NCBI RefSeq assembly: GCF_001447995.1
Contig: NZ_LDPE01000006.1
Coordinates: forward strand, 62,001-126,000
Direction of reading: 5' to 3'
DNA: 64,000 nucleotides
From: Maribacter dokdonensis DSW-8
Lineage (GTDB): Bacteria; Bacteroidota; Bacteroidia; Flavobacteriales; Flavobacteriaceae
A model generated the notes under the pieces. That model saw only the letters and a program-made list of their open reading frames with translations, was not told the origin of the DNA and did no database searches. The translations under genes were made by a program, and so were the position numbers. Positions 1-9,249 of this stretch are shown piece by piece (position 1 is the first letter of the stretch; each line of letters starts with the position of its first letter).

Positions 1-1028
1 GCGGTATTAAAGCCGATATTTTGGTATGTAGAACAGAGCATGAGATTTCTAATGAAATTAAGGATAAGTTAGCACTTTTCTGCAATGTCAAGCGCGAAGC
101 GGTAATACAAAGTATTGATGCATCTACTATTTATGATGTTCCATTATTAATGCAAGAAGAAGGTTTAGATACCGTAACATTGCAGAAATTGGCATTGCCA
201 AATACCGTAGAACCGGATCTTACTCGTTGGAATGAGTTTTTGGTAAGGCATAAAAACCCTAAGAACGAGGTTACTATTGGTTTGGTTGGTAAGTATGTTG
301 AGTTACAAGATTCTTATAAATCAATTTTAGAGGCATTTATACACGCTGGAGCATCAAATGAGGTTAAGGTGAATGTAAAATCGGTACATTCTGAATATAT
401 AACCGAAGATAATTACAAAAACAAGCTTAAAGGATTAGATGCTATTTTAGTAGCACCTGGTTTTGGTGAGCGAGGTATAGAAGGTAAGGTAAAGGCTGTT
501 GAATTTGCTCGCGTAATGCAAATACCGTTTTTAGGTATTTGTTTAGGTATGCAAATGGCGGTCATAGAATATGCACGCAATGTTTTAAAACTTGCAGATG
601 CAAATTCAACCGAGATGGATGAGAACACTCCTGATCCGGTTATTAGTATTATGGAAGAGCAAAAAACTGTAACCGATAAAGGAGGTACAATGCGTTTAGG
701 TGCTTGGAATTGTGATTTAAAGGACGGTAGCTTAGTGAAGAAAATGTATGAAGGTGCTTCTCAAATATCTGAACGTCACCGTCATAGATATGAATTTAAT
801 AATGCATATTTAGAGCAATTGGAAAATGCCGGACTTTTAGCAACTGGTTTTAACAAGGAGACCAATTTGGTTGAAATTGTGGAGTTAAAAGATCATCCAT
901 GGTTTATAGGTGTGCAATATCACCCAGAATACAAAAGTACGGTTGCCAATCCGCATCCATTATTTGTAGGTTTGGTAAAGGCAGCTTTAGACCATAAAAA
1001 GGCACAAAGTAATGCCACATTGGCATAA
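1..1028 (+). CDS. pyrG: CTP synthase (glutamine-hydrolysing), 3' part
   Basis: This is the C-terminal part of CTP synthase, which aminates UTP to CTP with ammonia from glutamine. The frame is open from the first base of the window, so the synthetase domain start lies outside. The visible part holds the end of the synthetase domain and the class I glutamine amidotransferase domain: the nucleophile Cys sits in GICLGMQ (codon at 540), and the His and Glu partners are in HPEY (His codon at 921). GFGERGIEGK and RHRHRYEFN are typical CTP synthase stretches. An ATG/TTG-only start call at 21 would be wrong; the gene is simply truncated by the window edge. yidC follows 70 bases later on the same strand, a neighbourhood I believe is common in Flavobacteriaceae. 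Family assignment is secure. Confidence 0.97.
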   Translation, partial: GIKADILVCRTEHEISNEIKDKLALFCNVKREAVIQSIDASTIYDVPLLMQEEGLDTVTLQKLALPNTVEPDLTRWNEFLVRHKNPKNEVTIGLVGKYVELQDSYKSILEAFIHAGASNEVKVNVKSVHSEYITEDNYKNKLKGLDAILVAPGFGERGIEGKVKAVEFARVMQIPFLGICLGMQMAVIEYARNVLKLADANSTEMDENTPDPVISIMEEQKTVTDKGGTMRLGAWNCDLKDGSLVKKMYEGASQISERHRHRYEFNNAYLEQLENAGLLATGFNKETNLVEIVELKDHPWFIGVQYHPEYKSTVANPHPLFVGLVKAALDHKKAQSNATLA

Positions 1029-1052
1029 ACTTCATATTTGGGCATATATTTG
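1020..1052 (+). promoter_or_regulatory. Putative yidC promoter (TTG-N22-TATATTTG)
   Basis: A TTG at 1020-1022 is followed after 22 bases by TATATTTG (1045-1052), an exact match to the Bacteroidota -7 element TAnnTTTG. The start point would fall near 1057, giving yidC a leader of about 40 bases. The -33 box overlaps the end of pyrG. This is a motif match only. Confidence 0.45.
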
Positions 1053-1098
1053 CAATCTTAAAAAATTCAAAATAGACCCAATTAATTAGAAACACCAC

Positions 1099-2952
1099 AT
1101 GGAAGAAAAGAAATTTGATGTACAATCCATCATAGGCTTTGTGCTTATTTTTGGAATACTCGTCTTCATGTTTTACCAAAACAGACCTACTCCAGAAGAG
1201 TTGGCGGCAGAAAAGGCAAAACAAGAGCAAGTAGAAGCTGCGAAGGCATCAGAAAATTTAGAAACAGAGACTGTAGGTAGCAATGAACCACAGTTAGATT
1301 TACAAGATTCTACAGCAGTTGCCAATTACCAAGGTAAATTAGGTGCATTTGGGTTTACAAAACCATCTAATGATATTACCACCTTGGAGAATGATGTTCT
1401 TTTGTTGAAAATCAGTAATAAGGGTGGGCAGATCGTAGAGGCGAAAATGAAACAGTACGTTACTTATGATTCTGTGCCGGTTTATTTGGTAAAAGATGGT
1501 AACGCTTCTTTCGCATTAGATTTCTCTACATCTGACAACAGGGTGTTGAATACGGCAGATTTGTATTTTGAGCCATCAATGTCAAATGATAATGGCAATC
1601 AAGTTTTGTCGTTGAAAGCAAAGACTTCAAACAATCAATATTTGGAGTATAGGTATGTCATGAAACCAAATGATTATTTGGTTGATTTTATGATTAAATC
1701 CAAAGGATTGGATAACGTCATTAGTGCAAGTAAACCTGTAACGTTAGATTGGAAGTTAAAAGGTATTCGTCACTCAAAAAGTATTCAATATGAAAATAGG
1801 TATACACGTTTGACCTATAATCATGAAGATGGTAAAATTAGCAAGTTATCTGAAGGAAGTGATGATGAGGAAACCGAAGAGGATATAAAATGGATTTCTT
1901 ACCGTCAACACTTTTTCTCAAGTATATTAGCAGCAGATGTACCATTTAAAAATGGAGATTTGACTTCGGTTAACTTGGTAGAGGAAGAAAGTAGAACCTT
2001 TGGTTTTACAAAAGAATATGCATCTGCGTTACCAGTGGACTTGGAAGGCGGGGAAATTTCTAAAGATTTACATTGGTATTTTGGTCCAACAGATGTAGAT
2101 ACCCTTTCAAAGTATGAAGATTTGGGTCTAGATGATTCCATTCCTTTTGGGTGGGGTATTTTCGGTATGATCAATCGTTATGTGTTTACACCATTCTACG
2201 GTCTTTTAAGCACGTATTTTCCTTATGGTATAGCAATTGTGATCATGACGATATTGGTACGTTTGGCAATGTCGCCTGTAACATATAAATCCTACTTGTC
2301 ACAAGCAAAAATGAAGGTGTTGAAACCTGAAATTACTGAGCTTGGAGAGAAATACAAGGATAATGCCATGAAAAAGCAACAAGAAACCATGAAGCTTTAT
2401 GGTAAGGCAGGGGTAAGCCCCATGAGCGGTTGTATACCAGCGGTTATTCAAATGCCGATATTCTATGCACTTTTCATGTTTTTTCCAACATCGTTCGCAT
2501 TACGTCAAAAATCATTTTTATGGGCAGATGACCTTTCTTCTTTTGATACTATTTATCAATTCCCAGAAGGATTCTCCATTCCATTCTACGGTGATCACGT
2601 GAGTCTGTTTCCTATATTGGCATCTATAGCTATTTTCTTTTATATGATGATGACTACAGGACAGAATATGCCAACTCAACCAGGTATGCCTAACATGAAA
2701 TTTATCATGTACTTAATGCCATTTATGATGTTGTTTTTCTTTAACAACTATGCAAGTGGATTGAGTTTGTACTACTTCGTTTCTAACTTGATTACTATTG
2801 GTATTATGCTGGTCATTAAGAATTTTATACTTGATAATGATAAAATTCATGCCCAGATACAGGAGAATAAGAAGAAACCTAAAAAGGAAAACAAATTCCA
2901 AAAGAAAATGCGCGAGATGATGGAACAAGCAGAAGCGCAAAAGAAGAACTAA
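1099..2952 (+). CDS. yidC: Membrane protein insertase YidC
   Basis: YidC inserts and folds inner-membrane proteins, alone or with the Sec translocon. The 617-residue protein has the Gram-negative layout: one N-terminal membrane segment (about residues 9-26), a low-complexity Glu/Ala/Lys linker, a large periplasmic beta-sandwich domain (about 70-345), then the conserved Oxa1-like membrane domain from about 355. The hydrophilic-groove arginine expected in this family is Arg388 in LVRLAMSP, and the conserved GCIPAVIQMPIFYALF stretch follows. The tail is very basic (KKKPKKENKFQKK), as expected for contact with the ribosome. The ATG at 1099 gives a normal length. A strong terminator hairpin follows, so the transcript probably ends here. 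Confidence 0.97.
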   Translation: MEEKKFDVQSIIGFVLIFGILVFMFYQNRPTPEELAAEKAKQEQVEAAKASENLETETVGSNEPQLDLQDSTAVANYQGKLGAFGFTKPSNDITTLENDVLLLKISNKGGQIVEAKMKQYVTYDSVPVYLVKDGNASFALDFSTSDNRVLNTADLYFEPSMSNDNGNQVLSLKAKTSNNQYLEYRYVMKPNDYLVDFMIKSKGLDNVISASKPVTLDWKLKGIRHSKSIQYENRYTRLTYNHEDGKISKLSEGSDDEETEEDIKWISYRQHFFSSILAADVPFKNGDLTSVNLVEEESRTFGFTKEYASALPVDLEGGEISKDLHWYFGPTDVDTLSKYEDLGLDDSIPFGWGIFGMINRYVFTPFYGLLSTYFPYGIAIVIMTILVRLAMSPVTYKSYLSQAKMKVLKPEITELGEKYKDNAMKKQQETMKLYGKAGVSPMSGCIPAVIQMPIFYALFMFFPTSFALRQKSFLWADDLSSFDTIYQFPEGFSIPFYGDHVSLFPILASIAIFFYMMMTTGQNMPTQPGMPNMKFIMYLMPFMMLFFFNNYASGLSLYYFVSNLITIGIMLVIKNFILDNDKIHAQIQENKKKPKKENKFQKKMREMMEQAEAQKKN

Positions 2953-2974
2953 TTTTATTGTTCTATATAAAATG

Positions 2975-3004
2975 AAAAGCCCTTTCAAATTTGAAAGGGC
3001 TTTT
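2975..3004 (+). terminator. Rho-independent terminator after yidC
   Basis: A perfect 30-base palindrome with a GC-rich core (AGCCCTTTC and its complement) flanked by A and T tracts, 23 bases after the yidC stop. The symmetry would let it work from both strands. Confidence 0.85.
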
Positions 3005-3146
3005 GCCATTAAATAGAGTTGGTTTGGTAAGATTTGGGATGGTAAAGATGTAATTAAATTTAAGTTCAATAAAAAGTTAGTTGTAAAGGGTGGCTTATTG
3101 TATGTTAAAATAGTCTGTACTGATGTTAGTCATTTTATGGCATAAA

Positions 3147-3173
3147 AAAACCTTCCCATAAAGGAAGGTTTTT
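3147..3173 (-). terminator. Rho-independent terminator of the fasciclin gene
   Basis: Read on the minus strand, AACCTTCC pairs with GGAAGGTT around a short loop and is followed by a run of T. It lies 26 bases after the stop of the fasciclin-domain gene. Confidence 0.8.
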
Positions 3174-3198
3174 AAATTTGGTGAATGGCGCTAGCTTA

Positions 3199-4746
3199 TT
3201 ACAATGCATCTAAAGCTGCTTGTGGCAAAAGAACCTTGTTAATAACGTGTACAACACCGTTGCTAGCTTCAACATCGGCAATGATAACAGAAGCGTTATC
3301 TTCGCTCGCATCTTCAACGTGTACTGTTCCATCTTTAATGTTAATACCTACATTTTCACCTTGTACGGTTGCAATAGTTTGCCCGTCACTTAAATTCGTA
3401 GAAAAAGCAGCTGTTCCAGAAACTACGTGAAAAGTTAAAATAGTAGTCAATAATTCTTTTTCGGCTTCGGTATCAAAATCCGCAAGGCTATTATAATCCT
3501 CTCCTAAAGAATCTAGTAATGCTGTGAAGGCATCATTAGTTGGGGCAAATACTGTAAAGGGACCATCCCCGTTTAAGGTTTCTACCAAACCAGCATCTGC
3601 TTGCACCAGAGCATCTACCAATAAGCTTAGGTCGTCTGTAGCTGCTGCAGTATCAACAATGGTTTTCAATTGTAAGCTCATAACAAAGTCTATTGCCGCT
3701 TGTGGTAATAAGACTTTATCAATAGTATGTGCAACACCGTTAGATGCCATAATATCTACTGCGGTAATATTTGCGTTGGTATCGGAAGCATCACCGATTA
3801 CGAATGGATCCCCAGAAGAAATTATTTCAACGCTGTTGTTTTCAAACGCCGTTGCAACCTGTCCTGCAGCCAAATCTGTAGATTTTACTTCAGAGGCAAT
3901 AACGTGAAATAATAAAATATTTTTTAATAAGTCAATTTCTTCATCTGTATCAAAATCATCAATGCTATTATAATCGTCGCCTAAAACCTCTAACAATGCT
4001 ACAAAGGCATCATCTGTAGGTGCAAATACGGTAAATGGTCCATCAGAACTCAAAGTAGCGGCTAAATCAGCCTTAATTACCGCTGCCTCTAAAAGGGATA
4101 AAGGTTCGGTAGCTACAACAATATCCACCAATGTGCCATTCTCTTCAGGCATTTCCTCTCCGTTCAAAGCATCTATAATAGCTTGTGGTAGTAATACTTT
4201 ATCAATAACGTGAACCACTCCATTACTGGCCTCTACATCTGCAATAACTACTTTAGCATCAATTTCAGTGGCGTCATCGATGAAAACATCACCATCAATA
4301 TTAATGGTTAAATCTTCACCTTGTACTGTAGTCACCATCATACCGTTGGACAATTCGGTAGAGTTGGCAGCTACACCTGCAACTACATGATAAGTTAATA
4401 TTGAAGTTAAGATCGCTCTCTCTTCGTCCGTATCAAAATCTGCCAAAGTATCAAAATCATCTAATTGGTTCAATAGTTCGGTAAAGGCATCATTAGTTGG
4501 TGCAAAAACGGTAAATGGACCGTCGCCACTTAATGTGCCTACTAAATCAGTGCCTTCTGAGTTGTCAGCAGTAGTAAGGGCAGAAACTAATGAGGTAAGC
4601 GCATCTTTCGCCTGAGCTGTCTCTACAATGTTCATTTCGTTTGGTGTCATAGGTGTTACACCGTCATCATCATCACTACATGACCATGTAACTATGGAAA
4701 TGGTGAGTACTAGTAAAAAATTTCGTAATCGTAACATTTTTTTCAT
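3199..4746 (-). CDS. Lipoprotein with three fasciclin (FAS1) domains
   Basis: A 515-residue predicted lipoprotein: basic N terminus, hydrophobic stretch and lipobox ending at Cys23, followed by SDDDDG, the acidic stretch that in Flavobacteriia marks export to the cell surface. Three tandem FAS1 domains follow (about residues 38-195, 205-355 and 360-515). Each has the same two signatures: DGPFTVFAPT(N/D)DAF near its start and ASNGV.H.I(D/N)KVLLPQA at its end. FAS1 domains act in adhesion and in binding surfaces or matrix polymers; the ligand here is unknown. The gene stands alone between yidC and mnmA and has its own terminator. The close similarity of the repeats implies recent internal duplication or homogenisation. 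Domain call is firm, role inferred. Confidence 0.93.
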   Translation of the reverse strand: MKKMLRLRNFLLVLTISIVTWSCSDDDDGVTPMTPNEMNIVETAQAKDALTSLVSALTTADNSEGTDLVGTLSGDGPFTVFAPTNDAFTELLNQLDDFDTLADFDTDEERAILTSILTYHVVAGVAANSTELSNGMMVTTVQGEDLTINIDGDVFIDDATEIDAKVVIADVEASNGVVHVIDKVLLPQAIIDALNGEEMPEENGTLVDIVVATEPLSLLEAAVIKADLAATLSSDGPFTVFAPTDDAFVALLEVLGDDYNSIDDFDTDEEIDLLKNILLFHVIASEVKSTDLAAGQVATAFENNSVEIISSGDPFVIGDASDTNANITAVDIMASNGVAHTIDKVLLPQAAIDFVMSLQLKTIVDTAAATDDLSLLVDALVQADAGLVETLNGDGPFTVFAPTNDAFTALLDSLGEDYNSLADFDTEAEKELLTTILTFHVVSGTAAFSTNLSDGQTIATVQGENVGINIKDGTVHVEDASEDNASVIIADVEASNGVVHVINKVLLPQAALDAL

Positions 4747-5050
4747 AACTGTGTTTTTAAGGATTGTTCAATTAAATATGGAAGATGTTTAACATTAATG
4801 GCAATAAAATACATATATGGTAGTAAAACATCTACAATGCTAAAAATACGATAGTTGCATTTTGTTTAAACAATTTTTAAAAAAGTTTAACAAAATATTT
4901 TTAACTCAATAAAATTAGCTGTTAGTACGTAGTTGATCTGAGCTCTTCTTTTTATTAAGATTGTAGGCAGTGAATAAAGAGTATGTGTATTTTTAAATAA
5001 ATAGACTTTGAATTGAAATTTTGTAATTTTGTTGCGACCAAGATGAAGAG
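4747..5050. other. Divergent intergenic region, fasciclin gene / mnmA
   Basis: About 300 AT-rich bases between two divergent genes. I see no open frame of credible composition and no RNA gene. It presumably holds both promoters; only the mnmA side shows a recognisable -7 element (5024-5031). Confidence 0.6.
5024..5031 (+). promoter_or_regulatory. Putative -7 element of mnmA (TAATTTTG)
   Basis: Exact TAnnTTTG match ending 19 bases before the mnmA ATG. No TTG lies at the ideal spacing, so support is the -7 box and its position only. Confidence 0.35.
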
Positions 5051-6241
5051 ATGAAAAAAGTAGTAATAGGACTTTCTGGAGGAGTAGATTCAAGCGTGGC
5101 GGCATACCTTTTAAAAGAGCAAGGTTATGACGTTATTGGCCTGTTTATGAAGAATTGGCATGATGATTCGGTGACGATATCAGAAGAATGTCCGTGGTTA
5201 GAAGATAGTAACGATGCCTTGATCGTTGCAGAGAAGTTGGGTATTCCATTTCAAACGGTTGATTTAAGTGCTGAATATAAAGAACGTATAGTTGACTACA
5301 TGTTCAGGGAATATGAAATGGGGAGAACCCCAAACCCTGATGTGTTATGCAATAGGGAGATCAAATTTGATGTCTTTATGAAAATAGCCATGCAGCTTGG
5401 GGCAGATTTTGTAGCTACGGGTCATTACTGTAGAAAAGGCACTATCAAAAATACAGACGGTACCGAAACCTATCAGTTATTGGCAGGGAAAGATGGTAAT
5501 AAAGATCAGTCTTACTTTTTATGTCAATTATCGCAAGAGCAATTATCAAAAACCTTATTTCCAATAGGGGAGTTGACCAAGCCACAGGTGAGGGAAATTG
5601 CCGGAAAAATGAATTTGATCACCGCTGATAAAAAAGATTCTCAGGGTTTATGTTTTATTGGTAAAGTAAGATTGCCTGAATTTTTACAGCAACAATTAAA
5701 ACCTAAGACCGGTAAAATTGTTGAGGTTCCTGCCGGGTTAGATGCTTATGCACAAATAGCGCCAAGTTTTGATGATAAAAAATCAGAGTTGGCCTACTAT
5801 GCGGAGAAACCGGTATATCATTTAAATGATGGTAAAGTAGTAGGTGAGCACCAAGGGGCACATTATTTTACCAAAGGGCAACGTAAAGGCTTGCATGTTG
5901 GTGGAACAAAAGAACCTTTATTCGTAATCGATACTGATGTTAATGAGAATATCATTTATACAGGTCAAGGTAAGGCACACCCAGGTTTGTATAGAAGAAC
6001 TTTGTTTGTAAAGGATGAAGAAATACATTGGGTTCGTGAAGATTTAGCTCTGAAAATGGATGAGAAGTTAGAGGTGAAAGCACGAATAAGATACCGACAA
6101 GAACTACAGGAAGCTGCCATATATAGAGTAGAAGGTGGTATGTACGTAGATTTTAAGGAAATGCAATCCGCCATTACCGAAGGTCAGTTCGTAGCTTGGT
6201 ATTTAGAAGATGACCTTATTGGGTCTGGGGTTATTTCTTAA
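5051..6241 (+). CDS. mnmA: tRNA-specific 2-thiouridylase MnmA
   Basis: MnmA thiolates the wobble uridine at position 34 of Lys, Glu and Gln tRNAs, using ATP and sulfur relayed by cysteine desulfurase. The 396-residue protein begins with the PP-loop ATPase signature [15 protein letters not shown] (residues 8-22). The two catalytic cysteines are visible: Cys100 in [10 protein letters not shown] (nucleophile) and Cys201 in SQGLCFIG (persulfide carrier). TGHYCRK and the central beta-barrel region with QRKGLHVGG are also family hallmarks. ATG at 5051 directly precedes the PP-loop as in other family members. It is slightly longer than the usual 360-370 residues, with a small insertion near residues 130-150. 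It appears to be a single-gene transcript. Confidence 0.96.
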   Translation: MKKVVIGLSGGVDSSVAAYLLKEQGYDVIGLFMKNWHDDSVTISEECPWLEDSNDALIVAEKLGIPFQTVDLSAEYKERIVDYMFREYEMGRTPNPDVLCNREIKFDVFMKIAMQLGADFVATGHYCRKGTIKNTDGTETYQLLAGKDGNKDQSYFLCQLSQEQLSKTLFPIGELTKPQVREIAGKMNLITADKKDSQGLCFIGKVRLPEFLQQQLKPKTGKIVEVPAGLDAYAQIAPSFDDKKSELAYYAEKPVYHLNDGKVVGEHQGAHYFTKGQRKGLHVGGTKEPLFVIDTDVNENIIYTGQGKAHPGLYRRTLFVKDEEIHWVREDLALKMDEKLEVKARIRYRQELQEAAIYRVEGGMYVDFKEMQSAITEGQFVAWYLEDDLIGSGVIS

Positions 6242-6393
6242 ATTTATATGGTGTTATAGGAGGATTAATAATAATCAAAACTGTAACATATTATTCCATA
6301 GTAGGTATTACGGAGAATCAATGCTTGCGTTGAAAATTATAGTAACTATTGAATATAATCCTTTGGTGTTTTCCAGGGTAATTTACCTAGCTC

Positions 6394-7335
6394 ATGCAAA
6401 ATAGAATTTCTGAACTTTTCAAAATAGAATTTCCAATAATTCAAGGAGGTATGATTTGGACCAGCGGATGGCGATTAGCCAGTGCGGTGTCCAATGCTGG
6501 TGGTTTGGGAGTTATTGGTGCCGGTAGTATGTATCCAGGTGTTTTACGCGAGCATATTCAAAAATGTAAAAAAGCGACTTCAAAACCTTTTGGAGTGAAT
6601 ATACCGATGTTATATCCTGATATTGATAAATTGATGGATATTATTGTTGAGGAAAACGTCAAGATAGTATTTACATCCGCGGGAAACCCAAAAACGTGGA
6701 CACCCTTTTTAAAGGAAAAAGGAATTACGGTTGTACATGTTGTCAGTAGTTTAAAGTTTGCTTTAAAGGCACAGGATGCGGGAGTAGATGCCATTGTAGC
6801 AGAAGGTTTTGAGGCAGGTGGACATAATGGTCGTGATGAAACAACAACTATGGTTTTAATTCCGGCCGTTAAAGAGAAAATTCATATTCCCCTAATAGCC
6901 GCCGGTGGTATAGCAACTGGGAAAGCAATGTTGGCGGCAATGGTCTTAGGTGCAGATGCGGTGCAGGTTGGTAGTAGGTTTGTGGCAAGTGAAGAAGCGT
7001 CTAACCACATAAACTTCAAAGAGGTCGTGGTTAAAGCCAAAGAAGGCGATACCCATTTAACATTAAAAGAGCTTGCCCCAGTTAGACTAGTAAAAAATAA
7101 GTTCTATAATGATGTACAAAAAGCCTACACTACAGGAGCAACCGTTGAAGAACTAAAAACTCTTTTAGGAAGAGGGCGTGCCAAAAAAGGTATGTTCTTA
7201 GGCGATTTAGAAGATGGCGAACTAGAAATAGGTCAAGTATCTGCGTTGATACATGATATAAAACCGGCTGGTGAAATTGTAAAAGATATTATGAGTGAGT
7301 TTCAAGAAAGGAAAGCGGAAATTTCTAATTTCTGA
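6394..7335 (+). CDS. Nitronate monooxygenase / FabK-like FMN oxidoreductase
   Basis: A 313-residue TIM-barrel flavoprotein of the 2-nitropropane dioxygenase family. These enzymes oxidise alkyl nitronates, and close relatives (FabK) reduce enoyl-ACP; sequence alone does not separate the two. Visible signatures are PIIQGGMIW near the N terminus, the SNAGGLGVIG phosphate-binding stretch, AEGFEAGGHNGRD with the active-site His144, and PLIAAGGIATG plus GADAVQVGSRF for FMN phosphate. The last 11 bases overlap the convergent lipoprotein gene. The 3' end (7202-7335) is duplicated in diverged form at 9250-9383, so the present C terminus may have been acquired along with that lipoprotein gene. Family call is strong, the exact reaction is not. 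Confidence 0.9.
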   Translation: MQNRISELFKIEFPIIQGGMIWTSGWRLASAVSNAGGLGVIGAGSMYPGVLREHIQKCKKATSKPFGVNIPMLYPDIDKLMDIIVEENVKIVFTSAGNPKTWTPFLKEKGITVVHVVSSLKFALKAQDAGVDAIVAEGFEAGGHNGRDETTTMVLIPAVKEKIHIPLIAAGGIATGKAMLAAMVLGADAVQVGSRFVASEEASNHINFKEVVVKAKEGDTHLTLKELAPVRLVKNKFYNDVQKAYTTGATVEELKTLLGRGRAKKGMFLGDLEDGELEIGQVSALIHDIKPAGEIVKDIMSEFQERKAEISNF

Positions 7336-9151
7336 CATTATTTAAGCAAGTTTCGATAAGCAAATCTATGCCATAGGTTTTATCAAATTCCATGTATGAT
7401 GTGTCAATTGCTCTTGAAACTGACCATAATTGACTCATTGCATATTGTTCTCTTAATAATTTATTTTGTCTTATTTCTTCAAGGTAAATCTCATCCAAAT
7501 ATTCTAAGTCTTCTAGTATAGAATTTTCTTTTTTTGAAGTCTCAAACTGAGCTAATGTTTTTTTAATTTCTCTTTCAGAATATTCTTGAAGATTAGATTT
7601 TAATAGACTTTCAGTATTTGTTTGAAAATTAATTACAGCTAAAAAGGTTTGATCATTTTTATATGCGATAAGTAAACCAATTGCTTTCTCATCTTTAGGC
7701 ATTATCATTTCTCTTTGGGTTTCATTGCCAACATAAAACGTTTTAGAGTCATTTGTTTTTAAACGATAAAGGCTTTTTATTGAGGTATACATAACATAAC
7801 CATATACTTTGTCAAAGGTATTTTCATTTGTAACTAAAAACTCTAATGGCGAATATTCCCAATCTTTGGACATTGTTCCTCTGTCAATATTAATCCAACC
7901 AGTATCGTTTAGTTCAAAACCATAGCCAGTCATACGATAGGCTTCTCTTTTATTCAATAATGTTTTATAATTATTAACCAATTCTTTAGCCTTTTTTGTT
8001 TTCTCATTATTAGCTTTAACGGCTTTGTTACGTTGCTCTTTCAATTCATTTTTAACTAATTGCAACCTCTTCTCATAATAACTTTTTAAAAGCCGTAAGT
8101 TTTTATTAGGAACCTTCACTGTAGTCCATTTTTGAGATGCAAATTTTTTAAAATCTTTTTGATAAATATTCTCGTCTAATAAGCTAGCTGCAATACTGTC
8201 AAGTTCCCATAAATTCTTATCTAGGTTATGGGTATATATATCAATGATATCTGACCGGCATATTTTGAACATGAGCTTAAGTCTTTCTTCAAATTGTTTT
8301 GTGGCAATTAATGTATTTTGAAACTGATTATTTTTTATTGCTTTAATTGCAGCTGGATCAACTCCATAGTTAACTGAATTGTCAAGCTCTGAGTAGTGTG
8401 TTGAATCTAATTCTGTTTCATTTACTTTATCATAATAGGATTCGCTAACATTTATATCTGGTACAGTTTCTTTTATAATCTCATTTCCAGTCTTAAAGTA
8501 TAGGCTATAATATAAACTATCAACGAACTTTTCATTTACTTTCTGGTGATTAAGAAAAGGCATTTCTTTTTCTAAAGTTTCAACAAATCCGTCAGGTAAA
8601 AAGTCTAACGTAAATAAATCTAAAGGAATAAGATAATTTTCTATCGGAATTGGATTTACCCAATTCATATTTCCATTTTTATCTCGCAAACCTTTGTAAA
8701 CAGACATTCCTGATTTTCGATTGGTAGTAGGAATTTCTACATATACAGGCTTTTCAGGATTTACAAATAGTTGTTTGCCTTTAGCAGTTGCATTAAAGTA
8801 AATCATTCCATCAGTCTCTAAAAGCTTTCCATCTGATATAGTAGTGAGGTTGCTTAAAATCATCTCATCTATGGTAAGGGCTTCGGTTAATTCTATTTCA
8901 ACATCATCAGTGACTATATTATTATCAGAATCTAAAAAACTTCCTTTTTGAAATACGATTGTGGTTCCATTCTCGCCAGAAATTACGGTATCATTTTTAG
9001 TGTCAATTTTAAAATATTGACTCGAAGTAATAGTATTTTTAAATGGGTCTTCTTGATGATTTTTAACTATTAAATCTGGTTTGGGCTTACATTGAAGAAA
9101 AGAAAATAACAAAGCCGAAAAGCCTAAAACTAATAAAATACCTTTTTTCAT
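7325..9151 (-). CDS. Unrecognised 608-residue lipoprotein inserted at the 3' end of the nitronate monooxygenase gene
   Basis: I do not recognise this protein as a whole. It starts with a lipoprotein signal (hydrophobic stretch, lipobox ending at Cys21 in SFLQC, then KPKPD). Residues about 45-145 resemble a small all-beta domain common in Bacteroidota exported proteins, somewhat ZU5-like (TTIVFQKGSF, VEIELTEAL, GKQLFVNPEKPVYVEIP). The middle (about 320-400) is Lys/Glu/Asn-rich and probably helical or coiled, with a YEKRLQLVKNELKEQRNKA-type stretch, and the end is again charged. It has no catalytic motif I can name. It looks more AT-rich than its neighbours (15 G+C in 60 bases at 8401-8460 against 23 in 60 at 10801-10860). 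Its position between two copies of a gene 3' end suggests it arrived by insertion. Function unknown. Confidence 0.8.
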   Translation of the reverse strand: MKKGILLVLGFSALLFSFLQCKPKPDLIVKNHQEDPFKNTITSSQYFKIDTKNDTVISGENGTTIVFQKGSFLDSDNNIVTDDVEIELTEALTIDEMILSNLTTISDGKLLETDGMIYFNATAKGKQLFVNPEKPVYVEIPTTNRKSGMSVYKGLRDKNGNMNWVNPIPIENYLIPLDLFTLDFLPDGFVETLEKEMPFLNHQKVNEKFVDSLYYSLYFKTGNEIIKETVPDINVSESYYDKVNETELDSTHYSELDNSVNYGVDPAAIKAIKNNQFQNTLIATKQFEERLKLMFKICRSDIIDIYTHNLDKNLWELDSIAASLLDENIYQKDFKKFASQKWTTVKVPNKNLRLLKSYYEKRLQLVKNELKEQRNKAVKANNEKTKKAKELVNNYKTLLNKREAYRMTGYGFELNDTGWINIDRGTMSKDWEYSPLEFLVTNENTFDKVYGYVMYTSIKSLYRLKTNDSKTFYVGNETQREMIMPKDEKAIGLLIAYKNDQTFLAVINFQTNTESLLKSNLQEYSEREIKKTLAQFETSKKENSILEDLEYLDEIYLEEIRQNKLLREQYAMSQLWSVSRAIDTSYMEFDKTYGIDLLIETCLNNVRN

Positions 9152-9249
9152 AAGAGTGGTTTAAAAGTAGGTAATAAGCGTTAAAAGTTTATTTAGAGTA
9201 GTGTAGTGCTGTCAATTAACATGCCATAAAAAAAATGAGTATCGATTTT

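Noticed and set aside
904..1230. Minus-strand frame of 108 codons across the pyrG-yidC junction
   Set aside because: Shadow frame of two well-supported genes, with no independent start or motif.
3524..3907. Plus-strand frame opposite the fasciclin gene
   Set aside because: Complement of the repeated fasciclin coding sequence; the translation shows only mirrored repeats.
6210..6404. Open frame of 64 codons between mnmA and the nitronate monooxygenase gene
   Set aside because: It overlaps the end of mnmA and the start of the next gene, has no family features and its composition looks like untranslated AT-rich sequence.
7336..9249. Insertion sequence or transposon carrying the lipoprotein gene
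   Set aside because: No transposase, no terminal inverted repeats and no short target-site duplication are visible; the flanking similarity is a diverged gene end, which fits 3'-end replacement better.
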